Shown here: positions 50,203 through 59,084 of the stretch, piece after piece
Layout of the letters: each line of letters opens with the position of its first letter
Numbering within the stretch: position 1 is the stretch's first letter
Source: Loktanella atrilutea
GTDB lineage: Bacteria; Pseudomonadota; Alphaproteobacteria; Rhodobacterales; Rhodobacteraceae
DNA length: 60,304 nucleotides
Assembly: GCF_900128995.1 (NCBI RefSeq)
Contig: NZ_FQUE01000013.1
Location: 1-60,304, forward strand
Reading direction: 5' to 3'
Position numbers and translations under genes: made by a program
Notes under the pieces: model-generated
Databases searched by the model: none
What the model saw: the letters and a program-made list of their open reading frames with translations, nothing else
What the model was told of the DNA's origin: nothing

Positions 50203-53200
50203 TGCGGGTCTCCTTCAGCAAGGCATCGAAAATGTCAGAGAGCTGCGCCGCCGTCCGGTCCGGGTCGTGGGCCGCGGTGATAGCTTGCTGCGCGGCCGCA
50301 CCGATCCGGCGCAGTGCCGCCGGATCCCGCAAGAGGTCCCGCAGACGGTCGGCCCAGTCCTGCGGGTCGGGAACCAGATACCCTGTCACGCCGTCGTCGA
50401 TCATAACGCGCAGGGCGGACAGGTCGGTGCCCAGTGTCGGGACACCTTGGCAGGCCGCCTCGAGGATGGGGGTTGCGGGGCAGGCCGCGTTGTAGGCCGT
50501 CGCCTCCAGCGGCATGAGGTTCAGATCCATGCCAGCCAGAAATGTCTGACGTGCACGATCAGGCATCGGTCTGTAGCAGCGCACCCGGTCGGCGGGCAGA
50601 TCCAGTGCCGTTTCCTTTGCGTCCACAAGATGCAGGACCGCGTCCGGGTGATCCGCCAGCGCCGCCCCCAGGCCGGGCAGGCAGACCGCAAGATCGCGCG
50701 CGGCGAGGGCGGTGCCCGCTGCGCAGCACAGGTGCAGCCTTGATCGCGCCGGCCGCGGCCGGACTGTCATAGCGTCCGCGGGCAGGCTGCCCGGCAGGAC
50801 ATGGATGGACTGCGACGGGTGCAGCAGCCCCGCCATGATCCGCGCGAGCTCCGGCGTGGCGACCGTTACCGCATCGGTCAGGTCCAGCAGCGCCGCCGTC
50901 TCGGCGCTGTGCCAGGCCAGTGCATTGGCCCTGAGCGGATCGTCCTGCACCTGCGGGCTGCCGGCGAAAACCGGCCAGACGGCCACCGGGCTATCAATAT
51001 CGCAGACCACGAGGCCACCGGTGCCGCGCACGGCCTCGATCAGGTCGCGCCGGTGCAGGGTCGCCGCGGCCGCTTCGGCGGGCGGGCGGTCCAGTGGTGC
51101 CGACAGGCCGATGAAGCAGACCGCCTCGACGCGGGTCAGCACGTCACGGGCCACATGGTCGATGTCCATCGCGACGCAGGTCCAGCCGCGCCGCTGCAGG
51201 CCATCCAGTCGTGCGAAAAGTCGTGCGCGGTTGCGTGCCATGGCGCGCGGGTCGTAAAGGAAGACCACCGACCGGGGTGTCTTCGTGTCTGGCCTGACGT
51301 ATCCCGCCAGCAGGGCGGACCCCGTTGCGCGTGCGGCGATCTCTGCCAGCAGCGTGCGGGGGGCTGGCCGGGAGGGCGCACCAGGTCGTGGCACCTGCGC
51401 GATGACGTCGTGAAGGCCCGGATCGAGAGGCCAACCCAGATCCGCCCCGTTGGCCCCCCTCACGAAGACGGTCCGGCAGCGCGCCAGCATCTGCTGCCCG
51501 GCCAGCGACCGAAGCGGCAGGCTGACGATGGCATGGCCGTCCTGCGGGATCGCCCGTCCGCGGGTCAGGATCACCTTGACGCGCTGCGGATCGTCGGCCA
51601 CCGCCGCCAGAACCCGCGCAGCGTCGTCGGTCAGACGCCCGTCGCCCGCGGCGGCGACGAAGGCCCAGTAGTGATCGTAGGTCGGCGTTCCGGCATCGAG
51701 CGCCACGAAATCCGCCTCCGACAGCGGCAGCCGGGGGGCTGCGCCATGCTCCATGATCTGGCGGTTCAGGACCAGCGTCTCGGGCGGGACGACCCGCATC
51801 AGATGCGCCGCGATCTCGGCCACCGGTGTGACACTGCCCAGCCGCGGCAACTGCGCCTCCCAATAGGCGGTCGCCGTGATCCCGAAGGGATTGGCGGCCA
51901 TCAGGAAGCGTTTGAGGAGGGGAAAACCGTTCTCGAGCAGATCGAAGGCCACAGCACTGTAGACAGGGTGGTCCCGCGTGACATGGTCCACGGCGGTGTC
52001 GAAGGCATAGCCCAGCCCGATCAGGAAACGGGTCAGCCCGACCTCGTAGCGGCGCACGATCACGCGCTTGTTGCGGACCGGGCGCACGGCATCCAGCACC
52101 CGGCGGAAGCGCGGATCGGCGATGATGTCCCGGCGCAGGGCGAGGAAGTAGCTGCCGATGTGAAAGTCGTAGGTCGGATCGTCCTCGAAGTGGTCGATCA
52201 GCCCGCCGCGGATTTCGGCCATGGACAGGCGTTCGGACGCAGGAAAGGGTTGCAGCGCGCGCGCCCCGGCCATGCCCTTGGTCGCTTGCATCCCCCACCA
52301 GGCGCAAGGTCGGTCCCGCATCATGGCCAGGGTCGCGTCCAGGGGTTGCACCAAGTAGCAGCTGTCGTTGACCAGCAGCACCTCATCATATGTGGAGAGC
52401 CGGTCCCAACCGATAAGATCGCGCGCAAGCAGGCTGTAGGAGCCCATGTCGTAGGCCCCGTGACGCCGTGCCCAGGCTCCCTGCACGATGCCGTCAAGTT
52501 GGGCCAGTTCTGCCGGAATCATGTCGCAGTCGGCCAGGTAGAAGACATCCGCATGGCGCGCGAGCTCTGTCAGATAGCGTAGCACCGTGGCGTCGATCCG
52601 GCCGGCGGGGTCCCATCCGGCGAAGAGGCAGGCGCGGCGCGGCGTGGGCGGCAGGGGCCGGGCGGTCGCGGGATCGAGGCGGACCGGGCGTGGCGGCATC
52701 GTGGCCAAGCCCAGGGCGGCGCCCGTCTTGCGGTAGTGGAGCAGCGGGTTGACGGTCGCGGCGTCATAGGTGTGGCCGTGGGTCTGTTCGTACCAGACCA
52801 CGTCGAAATCGGGGTTGGGACGGCGACCATCCTTCCAGCCGACCTGCATGAAGTGGTCGCAGGGTCGCCAGTTGCGGTGGTCGATGTGCGGGTTGGCCTG
52901 CAGGTAGAAGGCCGTGTCAAAACCGGCCGGTCCCTGCTGCGACCCCTGCTTCGACTCGTCCCGCAGGGTCGCGGCGGGCGGGGTGTCGAGGCCGTAGGCC
53001 TTTGCCAGCCGCGCGTGCAGGTCGCCATCGAGGCCGGCCAAGCGCGTCGGCAGGTCGGGGCAGGGCCAGCGTCCCAGAGGCAGGCCGAAGCGGGCGAAAT
53101 GCGCCTCCGGGGCGAGACCGGTCAGCGTGACGTCCGGATGCCCGGCCGCATACCAGCGCGCATCGAACAGGCCCGCCTGCGCGATCGCTTCAGGTAGCGG

Positions 53201-53218
53201 TGTCACGCGATCCGTCAC
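50192..53218 (-). CDS. Rhamnan-synthesis-F-like / GT4 multidomain protein
   Basis: In this 1008-residue protein, residues 1-170 are a region of repeated FDARWYAAGHPDV-like and FDTAFYLQANPHID segments found in roseobacter capsule proteins. The part from about 180 to 460 resembles the rhamnan synthesis protein F (RgpF) domain: ACLFAGWDPAGRIDATVLRY, FYLADCDMIPAELAQL, YDEVLLVNDSCYLVQPLDA and CAWWGMQATKG. The C-terminal 400 residues hold a GT4-like glycosyltransferase (ARQTFLAGMDLNLMPLEATA, ILEAACQGVPTLGTDLSALR). RgpF-type proteins add or elongate rhamnose on glycans, which would fit the rml genes at the right edge. The gene overlaps kpsM by four bases upstream and the coiled-coil gene by 11 bases downstream. 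Confidence 0.8.
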   Translation of the reverse strand: MTDRVTPLPEAIAQAGLFDARWYAAGHPDVTLTGLAPEAHFARFGLPLGRWPCPDLPTRLAGLDGDLHARLAKAYGLDTPPAATLRDESKQGSQQGPAGFDTAFYLQANPHIDHRNWRPCDHFMQVGWKDGRRPNPDFDVVWYEQTHGHTYDAATVNPLLHYRKTGAALGLATMPPRPVRLDPATARPLPPTPRRACLFAGWDPAGRIDATVLRYLTELARHADVFYLADCDMIPAELAQLDGIVQGAWARRHGAYDMGSYSLLARDLIGWDRLSTYDEVLLVNDSCYLVQPLDATLAMMRDRPCAWWGMQATKGMAGARALQPFPASERLSMAEIRGGLIDHFEDDPTYDFHIGSYFLALRRDIIADPRFRRVLDAVRPVRNKRVIVRRYEVGLTRFLIGLGYAFDTAVDHVTRDHPVYSAVAFDLLENGFPLLKRFLMAANPFGITATAYWEAQLPRLGSVTPVAEIAAHLMRVVPPETLVLNRQIMEHGAAPRLPLSEADFVALDAGTPTYDHYWAFVAAAGDGRLTDDAARVLAAVADDPQRVKVILTRGRAIPQDGHAIVSLPLRSLAGQQMLARCRTVFVRGANGADLGWPLDPGLHDVIAQVPRPGAPSRPAPRTLLAEIAARATGSALLAGYVRPDTKTPRSVVFLYDPRAMARNRARLFARLDGLQRRGWTCVAMDIDHVARDVLTRVEAVCFIGLSAPLDRPPAEAAAATLHRRDLIEAVRGTGGLVVCDIDSPVAVWPVFAGSPQVQDDPLRANALAWHSAETAALLDLTDAVTVATPELARIMAGLLHPSQSIHVLPGSLPADAMTVRPRPARSRLHLCCAAGTALAARDLAVCLPGLGAALADHPDAVLHLVDAKETALDLPADRVRCYRPMPDRARQTFLAGMDLNLMPLEATAYNAACPATPILEAACQGVPTLGTDLSALRVMIDDGVTGYLVPDPQDWADRLRDLLRDPAALRRIGAAAQQAITAAHDPDRTAAQLSDIFDALLKETRNVG

Positions 53219-54048
53219 CGTTCGAGCACACGCTTATAATGGGCTCGCATGAAAATCAGGCCCAGCAGGATCAGGACCAGCGCTACACCGTAGCCGTAGG
53301 TCATCGAGATGTAGGTACCATCGTAGGTGGAATAGAAGCCGCGGCGGACTAGGCCTGTGACATGGATCAGCGGGTTCCACCACAGGATGTCCTGGACGAA
53401 CCGCGGCAGGCTTTCGTAGAGGAAGAAGACCCCCGAGGCGAGGAAAAGTGGGCGCGACAGGATCGACCAGATCATCGACCAGACCGGGAACAGCCCGCCC
53501 AGCACGCCGTTGCACAACCCGACCCCGAGCCCCAGCAGTGCTGACATCACGAGGCCTTGGATCACCGGTACCATGTGGATCGTGGTATGCGTGTCGTCAG
53601 TCAGCAGGATGCCCGTGATCACGATGCAGAACACCATCAGAAGCGTCAGGAAGTTCAAAAGCAGCCGGGCCAGAATCGTGTCGATCCACGAGACCCGCGG
53701 ATAGGAGAGCAGTGCGCGAGAATAGTTCAGCGCTCCTGCGATCTTGCCTGCAATGTCGCCGTACATATCGAAGGGCAAGAAGCCAGTAGCATAGAACAGG
53801 ATGAAGCTCGTTCCTAGCGCCGGCGCGCGCACCAGTAGTGAGAAGGCTACCGAAAGCAAAAGCAGCATCCCCACCGGCTGCAGGATCGCCCAGAGATAGC
53901 CGCCGGGCGAATTGCCGTAGGTGCTTGCCATCTCGCGCAGCATGAGTGCCACGATGGATCGGACCGCGACGAAGCGCGGCTGTAGGGGCGGCCCCTGCAG
54001 GGGGGCCGGCCTTGTCGGGGCGGTGTCCATCTTAACGGCTGTGGTCAT
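53215..54048 (-). CDS. kpsM: Capsule ABC exporter permease, KpsM type
   Basis: This 277-residue membrane protein has about six hydrophobic segments and an ABC-2 permease fold. Typical segments are VALMLREMASTYGNSPGGYL, ILQPVGMLLLLSVAFSLL and SRPLFLASGVFFLYESLPRF followed by VQDILWWNPLIHVTGLVR. It forms the inner-membrane channel through which KpsT pushes the capsule chain. It overlaps the following RgpF-like gene by four bases and lies 179 bases after the sulfotransferase gene. That gap has no gene and may hold an internal promoter. kpsM and kpsT are split by three genes here, an uncommon but known arrangement. Confidence 0.9.
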   Translation of the reverse strand: MTTAVKMDTAPTRPAPLQGPPLQPRFVAVRSIVALMLREMASTYGNSPGGYLWAILQPVGMLLLLSVAFSLLVRAPALGTSFILFYATGFLPFDMYGDIAGKIAGALNYSRALLSYPRVSWIDTILARLLLNFLTLLMVFCIVITGILLTDDTHTTIHMVPVIQGLVMSALLGLGVGLCNGVLGGLFPVWSMIWSILSRPLFLASGVFFLYESLPRFVQDILWWNPLIHVTGLVRRGFYSTYDGTYISMTYGYGVALVLILLGLIFMRAHYKRVLER

Positions 54049-54227
54049 GGCGCCGCGCGCATCGCGGCGGGGTGCGCCGCCGGGATTGGCTGAAACGGTG
54101 TAGGCTGCATCCGCGATCTTTCCTGTGGTGTCTCAGCCGGCCTCGGAAGGGCCAGGCCATCCTGCATTGTGACCCTATTCTGCGGGCGTCCTGGCGGCGA
54201 GACCAAATGCGGCCCATCGGCACCGCA

Positions 54228-54848
54228 TCAACGGTCTACGCTCAGGGACGGGATTTCCGTATCATAGTTATAGCCCAGTGGAGCGAAGTCGGCGTTGTAG
54301 AAGTGCAACGCCAGCGCGCGGGTCTCAGGCGACCAGGTCAGCGGTTCCTTGATGCTGGGCTGGCGGACATGGGTCTCGGGGTTAAGGGCGAGGCCCGTCA
54401 TGACCGACAGCTGGCCGAAGATGACGTCCATGCCGTCCTCGAAGCGGAAAACCTTGATCTTCTTGCCGACGAATTCGTGCTGCGGGCGCATGTGATTGTC
54501 CAGCACATAGGGGTTCTTGGCGTAGGCTGCGATCTGGCGGCGCACCCAGGAATCGAAGGGCAGGCTCGCCTGCTCGAGGGTCTGCCGCCAGCGATACTCG
54601 CTCACCAGACGCGCGATTGGATGGCGGATCACGCAAAATCCCTTGTCGTAGAACTTTGGTGGCACGAAGGTGTCGAAGAGTTCTGCATGCATATGCTGCA
54701 GGTTGCAACGGACGAAATCCAGCCGCTTGTGGAAATGCAGCGCCCGCCGGGCCCCCGCCTTGCGCATCGCCGTCTCGACGCTGCTGCCACCGGTCTTGGG
54801 AATATGGGCGAAATAGAAGAGTTTTCCATTGGCGCTGAGCAAGGTCAC
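54228..54848 (-). CDS. Sulfotransferase family 2-type protein
   Basis: This 206-residue protein of the sulfotransferase-2 group begins VTLLSANGKLFYFAHIPKTG with the 5'-phosphosulfate loop HIPKTGGSSVETAM and has the 3'-phosphate segment FCVIRHPIARLVSEYRW (about 70-86). It would transfer sulfate from PAPS to a glycan hydroxyl. The GTG start overlaps the TGA of the TagF-like gene by four bases (GTGA), so the two are coupled; the longer frame upstream is the shadow of that gene. It is shorter than usual (about 220-260) but contains both PAPS motifs. It is one of three sulfotransferases in the window. Confidence 0.85.
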   Translation of the reverse strand: MTLLSANGKLFYFAHIPKTGGSSVETAMRKAGARRALHFHKRLDFVRCNLQHMHAELFDTFVPPKFYDKGFCVIRHPIARLVSEYRWRQTLEQASLPFDSWVRRQIAAYAKNPYVLDNHMRPQHEFVGKKIKVFRFEDGMDVIFGQLSVMTGLALNPETHVRQPSIKEPLTWSPETRALALHFYNADFAPLGYNYDTEIPSLSVDR

Positions 54849-57298
54849 GCGATGTCCCCCCCCATGGGAAGCAGCGCATCGAATTCGGCCAGCGCTGCCG
54901 TGTTGTAGGCTACGGGATCGAATGACTTGAAGCGGATCCGGCCCGCGACAAAATCCATCATTGCTTCGGAAAAGGCCAATGCATCCTTGCCACCAGCGAT
55001 GAAGCCGTATCCGCCGCGCAGGGCCCCGCGCGATCCGGGGATGTCCGTCACGATGACCGGCTTGCCAAGCGCCAGCGCCTCGAGGATGACCATTGGCTGG
55101 CCTTCGTAGCGCGAGGGCAGCACAAAGCAGTCGGACCGGTCGAGCCAAGCTAGGGCGCGGTCCGAGAAACCCGGCATCTGCACCACGGCCGCCAGGCCGA
55201 GTTCATCGCGCCGGGTGCGTGTCTCCTCCAGCAGCGGGCCTTCGCCCAGAATCGTCAGGCGGGTATGCGGATGCCGGGCGTAAACGATGGCAAAGGCGTC
55301 CAGCAGCATCGCGTGGTTCTTCTCGGCCGAACAGCGGCCGATGGTAATGAAATTGATCGTGTCGGGCGATATCGGTTCCGGCAACGCGGCGCTGCGGCCT
55401 TCTGCGATACGCGCAAGGTTGATCATGTTGCGCACGGTGACCGGTGTCGCCGTAGCGTAGTAGGCCGAGAGGTTTGCGGTGTTCAGGTCCCGGGTCTCAT
55501 CCGAGACCGCGACAATGCGGTCGAAGTAGCGATAGGTGAAGAACACGCCTTCCAGCAGCGGGAAGCGCAGGTCCCGTTCCGAGACCATGTCGTTGTGCTG
55601 ATAGATGATGTGGCGGCGCGCATCGGCCATTGCCATGATCCAGGCCCACATCCGGCGGTAGCCGGAGAACTCGATGGCGGCCTCCAGCGCGACAGGGCCG
55701 ATGATCCGGCGCGCCTCGCGGGTCATCGCGCGTTCCATCAGCGCGATCTGGGTGGGATCCTGCAGCCGGTTCTTGTCATAGAAAGCCCATTTGGCCGCCC
55801 GTTCGGCAGCTGTGTAGCCTTCGCGCCCGGTCCGGTGGACGACCATGATCGGGTCAGGCACCTGATCCATCAGGTCCCAGGCGTCCGGGTGCAGGGCCGC
55901 CCCGTCGGTCAGCACCATGACGTCGTGACGGTCCGTGTCGATGTGCGACAGCAGGTTGAGCGCCGAGGTGGTGATCCCGTTGCGCAGGAAGCCGCCCATC
56001 ATGAAGGCGAGCACCGGCTTGTCGCTGGCGCTGACCGGTGCGGGAAGCGGGTCCGCATCATGCCCGCCGGCCCGCAGGATCAGATCCAGCGCGCGTGTGC
56101 TGGCCCGACCGTCCTCCTGCGCGACATAGGCCGCGCGGGCCGCGGCGACGATGTCGGCGGGAAAGGCGGAAGGCGCGCGCGGCGCGGCGCAGGCGCGGCG
56201 CAGCTCCTCGGGCGTTAGGCACAGGGTCGCGGGCAGGGTATCCAGCGCGATGTAAAGCCCGCGCGTGGCGCGGTAGGTTTCGAGATCCGGTACGAAGAGG
56301 ACGGTGGGAATGTCGGCGGCCAGTGCGTCGAACAGCAGGCTGGAGTAATCGGTGACGATCACGTCCATGTCGGCCATGACCGCGTTGATATCAGCGTCGG
56401 GCGGCACCGGGCGGGTGGTGATCCCCCCGGTTCCGGTGGGAAGGGCGGACAAATCGTCCCGGTTGAAGTTGTGCGCCTTCACGTGCAGCGTCACCAGCGT
56501 CTCGCCGTCATGTGACAGGGCCGCGATCACGGCCGCGATCTCGGGAATCTGGGTCTCCGGCTCGCCCACGACGCCCTTCCAGGTGGGGGCGAAGAGGATG
56601 TGGCGATGCGCCGGGTCGGCCGTCCAGGCGGCGCGCAGGGCCAGTGTGCGGTCGATGCGCGGCGTGCCGATGTGGTAGGTCTTGCGCCGCCCCAGTGGCG
56701 CGATGCCCGCCGGTCCCAGCAGGTGGTCCGTCGCGTAGTCGCCCGCCAGCACGATGTGGCTGGCCTGCAGGAAGTTGCGCTGGCTGTTGGCATAGCGCGC
56801 GGGCGCGCCCTTCTCGTCGCGGAACATCGTCTTCAGCGGGATGCCGTGCCAGGTGTTGAGATAGATCTGGCCGTCGCGGCGCAAATACCAGGGTGGAAAG
56901 GTGGAGTTGTTGACCAGATATTTGGCGCTGGCCAGAAGACGGGGATAATCGTCACTGGCCCGGGGGATGATGCGCACGTCGGCCTGCCCGCGCAGATGCG
57001 CGGGCACCGCCGCGGGGACATCGACGACCCAGACGTGGGTGAATCCCGCGCAGCGCGGATCGCGTCGCGCCGCCTCGCAGATCGCGGCGGGACTGCAGGC
57101 GACGCTCGCGGCATGGAAGCTTTCGTAGAGGATTACCGAAGGGTCGAGGGGTGTGTCGATGTAATGGGTGCAGAACAGCCGTTCGGCCCGCGTGTTGCGG
57201 TTCAGAAGCTGCATCACGCGGGATTTGGCCCTTTCGTAGCTCGACCGGTAGCGGTCGAACCGGCGCAGCCTCAGGTGCAGCCTGACAAGGGAGTGCAT
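54845..57298 (-). CDS. TagF-like glycerophosphotransferase fused to a GT4 glycosyltransferase
   Basis: This protein of about 817 residues has two enzymatic parts. The first half matches CDP-glycerol glycerophosphotransferases: YLVNNSTFPPWYLRRDGQIY, YLNTWHGIPLKTMFRDEKG, HILFAPTWKGVVG, VIVTDYSSLLFDALAADIP. The second half (about 430-817) is a GT4 glycosyltransferase with INFITIGRCSAEKNHAMLLD, RLTILGEGPLLEETR and FVLPSRYEGQPMVILEALAL. In Gram-positive bacteria the first activity builds poly(glycerol-phosphate) teichoic acid; here it probably builds a glycerol-phosphate capsule in which the attached GT4 unit adds sugar. Start uncertain: ATG 57298 is taken; an in-frame GTG at 57322 is possible. 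A sulfotransferase gene follows with a four-base overlap. Confidence 0.85.
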   Translation of the reverse strand: MHSLVRLHLRLRRFDRYRSSYERAKSRVMQLLNRNTRAERLFCTHYIDTPLDPSVILYESFHAASVACSPAAICEAARRDPRCAGFTHVWVVDVPAAVPAHLRGQADVRIIPRASDDYPRLLASAKYLVNNSTFPPWYLRRDGQIYLNTWHGIPLKTMFRDEKGAPARYANSQRNFLQASHIVLAGDYATDHLLGPAGIAPLGRRKTYHIGTPRIDRTLALRAAWTADPAHRHILFAPTWKGVVGEPETQIPEIAAVIAALSHDGETLVTLHVKAHNFNRDDLSALPTGTGGITTRPVPPDADINAVMADMDVIVTDYSSLLFDALAADIPTVLFVPDLETYRATRGLYIALDTLPATLCLTPEELRRACAAPRAPSAFPADIVAAARAAYVAQEDGRASTRALDLILRAGGHDADPLPAPVSASDKPVLAFMMGGFLRNGITTSALNLLSHIDTDRHDVMVLTDGAALHPDAWDLMDQVPDPIMVVHRTGREGYTAAERAAKWAFYDKNRLQDPTQIALMERAMTREARRIIGPVALEAAIEFSGYRRMWAWIMAMADARRHIIYQHNDMVSERDLRFPLLEGVFFTYRYFDRIVAVSDETRDLNTANLSAYYATATPVTVRNMINLARIAEGRSAALPEPISPDTINFITIGRCSAEKNHAMLLDAFAIVYARHPHTRLTILGEGPLLEETRTRRDELGLAAVVQMPGFSDRALAWLDRSDCFVLPSRYEGQPMVILEALALGKPVIVTDIPGSRGALRGGYGFIAGGKDALAFSEAMMDFVAGRIRFKSFDPVAYNTAALAEFDALLPMGGDIA

Positions 57299-57378
57299 GA
57301 TCCTGGCGGGAGGTCGTGGCACGGGGTTGCGAACCTTTCTGGGAACCGGGCACGACAGGCGGTCCGGTCAATCAGCGT

Positions 57379-58611
57379 CTACCTACCGGGGTCGGTGGGC
57401 GCAGGGCAATCCCGATCCGCCGTCTGCCCCGCGCCCTGCGGCACGACGGCCAGCCTGGTGCCCTCCGCGCCACGGTGATGCAGATGACCTTCCTGCCACA
57501 GGACCAGCCGGGCGATCTGCGCTTCGCGTGCGGGGTGGGGGCGCAGGGCGATGCGCAGATGCTCGACCAGGGCCGCGGGATTGAACGGGAACCGCACGTT
57601 CGGGGTGCCGGTGGAACAGTTGAACCGGGTCACAGGGGTGCGCCAGTCGCCGTAGTTCTCGGTCAGGTAGCGGTCGGCGTCGGCGGGGCCGCGCACTGGC
57701 AGGCCGGCGATGGTGTAGTCGGCCAGGGCGAAGTCGTGATTGTCCCAGCGGTGCTTAGCCGATCCATGCCAGCGCAGGTCACCGTCCGGATGATGCACGA
57801 AGACATCGACGCCGATCCCGCTGGCGTGCAGCAGCCGGTAGAGTGCGGGCCGCGGCGTGTCGCGCCACAGCCCGTCCGGTTGCAGGGCAAGGTCGCGGTG
57901 GGGGCTGGTGTTTACCAGCACTAGGTCCTTCGTCGTCCCGATCTGCGCGCGAAAGGCTGCGTCGTCGAAATCCTCGGCGTGGATCCCGATGTCGATATCG
58001 TAGTCGTGGGCCAAAAAGGTGCCCTCGCGCACCGCGCCGAGGAAGGTGCCGGAGATGACATACCACGGCATCCTGATCTGGCGCAGTGCGATCAGGGCCG
58101 CGCGGGCCTCTGACAGGCCGAAAGCCGGGGCGGGACCGGCGGGCGCGGCGGCGGCCTCCAGGTCTGCGACCGGCATATCGTGGACAAGGGGGGCGGCGAC
58201 GTCCTCGAAGGCCGCGATCGCCGTCGCCTGCGTGGTGGCGTCGGGCGCGGTGACGATCCGGTGCGCCAGCACGTTCAGCCGCGCCAGGCGGTCACGCGGA
58301 TCGCAGCCCTTGCCCAGCCAGCCCTGCAGCGCATCGACAGTGGCGGGGGGCATTCCGGTCACGGGATCGAACAGCGGGGCCTGCAGTCCCGCCAGGCGGC
58401 CGATCGTGCTGTGGCGCAGATACCAGTTGAGCCGGTGGCTGCCGGTCACCCAGCGATCCTGCCGGAACAGTCCCGCCACCTCGCGGGCGAGGTCGGCGTG
58501 ACCGGTCAGCGCCGCCACGGCAAGGCCCGCGAGACCGGCCATGGCGATACGTGACAATCGCCCGTGCGGACCGCGCAGCGCGTGCAGGGTGTCAAAGCGG
58601 CGCGTGTCCAC
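57379..58611 (-). CDS. LicD-family transferase
   Basis: In this 410-residue protein the nucleotidyltransferase-like LicD core lies at about 180-330: WYVISGTFLGAVREGTFLAH, the catalytic acidic pair in HDYDIDIGIHAEDFDDAAF, and RYLTENYGDWRTP near its end. LicD proteins attach phosphorylated groups such as phosphocholine or polyol phosphates to cell-surface glycans. The first 170 residues are helical with no membrane helix of certain kind (AMAGLAGLAVAALTG is weakly hydrophobic) and match nothing I know. The gene lies 7 bases after the tagD-like gene and 80 bases before the TagF-like gene, so a role in transferring glycerol phosphate is likely by context. Confidence 0.8.
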   Translation of the reverse strand: MDTRRFDTLHALRGPHGRLSRIAMAGLAGLAVAALTGHADLAREVAGLFRQDRWVTGSHRLNWYLRHSTIGRLAGLQAPLFDPVTGMPPATVDALQGWLGKGCDPRDRLARLNVLAHRIVTAPDATTQATAIAAFEDVAAPLVHDMPVADLEAAAAPAGPAPAFGLSEARAALIALRQIRMPWYVISGTFLGAVREGTFLAHDYDIDIGIHAEDFDDAAFRAQIGTTKDLVLVNTSPHRDLALQPDGLWRDTPRPALYRLLHASGIGVDVFVHHPDGDLRWHGSAKHRWDNHDFALADYTIAGLPVRGPADADRYLTENYGDWRTPVTRFNCSTGTPNVRFPFNPAALVEHLRIALRPHPAREAQIARLVLWQEGHLHHRGAEGTRLAVVPQGAGQTADRDCPAPTDPGR

Positions 58612-58618
58612 CCTTGGC

Positions 58619-59014
58619 CTACCGGGCCGGGGCGCTGTGGATCAGCTTGATCGCGGTCGAGGAGATGCTGGGCGTGCGGGGCAGATAAGTCACCTCGCAC
58701 AGGTCCGACAGGAAGTCGAACTTGCCGGCCCAATCGTCGCCCATGGTAAAGACATGGATGCCGTGGGTTGTCACGTCGTCGCGCTTCTGGTCCCAGTGAT
58801 CCTCCGGGATGATCGCATCGACGTAGCGGATCGCCTCGAGCATGGCATGGCGCTGCGCGTAGTCGAAATGCGAGGCCTTGCCCTTGATCCGGTTGAAGGC
58901 GTCGCTGGACAGGGCCACGGTCAGGTGGTCACCAAGCGCACGGGCGCGCTGCAGCAGCAGGATGTGCCCGTAGTGCAACGTGTCGAATGTGCCGTAGGTG
59001 ATGACCTTCTTCAC
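58619..59014 (-). CDS. tagD: Glycerol-3-phosphate cytidylyltransferase
   Basis: The GTG at 59014 gives a 131-residue protein beginning VKKVITYGTFDTLHYGHILL, the standard start of TagD-type enzymes with the HxGH nucleotide motif. It ends with LPRTPSISSTAIKLIHSA, containing the ISST motif. It makes CDP-glycerol from CTP and glycerol-3-phosphate, the donor for the TagF-like protein two genes downstream. An in-frame ATG at 59062 would add 16 residues without family support. The length matches the family (about 129-132). The pairing of TagD and TagF-like enzymes is what defines the glycerol-phosphate polymer locus. Confidence 0.87.
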   Translation of the reverse strand: MKKVITYGTFDTLHYGHILLLQRARALGDHLTVALSSDAFNRIKGKASHFDYAQRHAMLEAIRYVDAIIPEDHWDQKRDDVTTHGIHVFTMGDDWAGKFDFLSDLCEVTYLPRTPSISSTAIKLIHSAPAR

Positions 59015-59084
59015 GTCCTGCCCCGCACCTTTATCCCGGTCGCCATGCCCCTTGACGATCATGTCGGCGTTAGCACGTGGCAGG

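Noticed and set aside
50801-52582. Plus-strand 593-codon open frame opposite the RgpF-like gene
   Set aside because: Composition is typical of an antisense shadow and the minus strand carries recognisable domains with overlapping neighbours.
54929-55148. Upstream extension of the 54228-54848 sulfotransferase
   Set aside because: This part lies within the TagF-like gene in another frame; the GTG at 54848 with its four-base overlap is the natural start.
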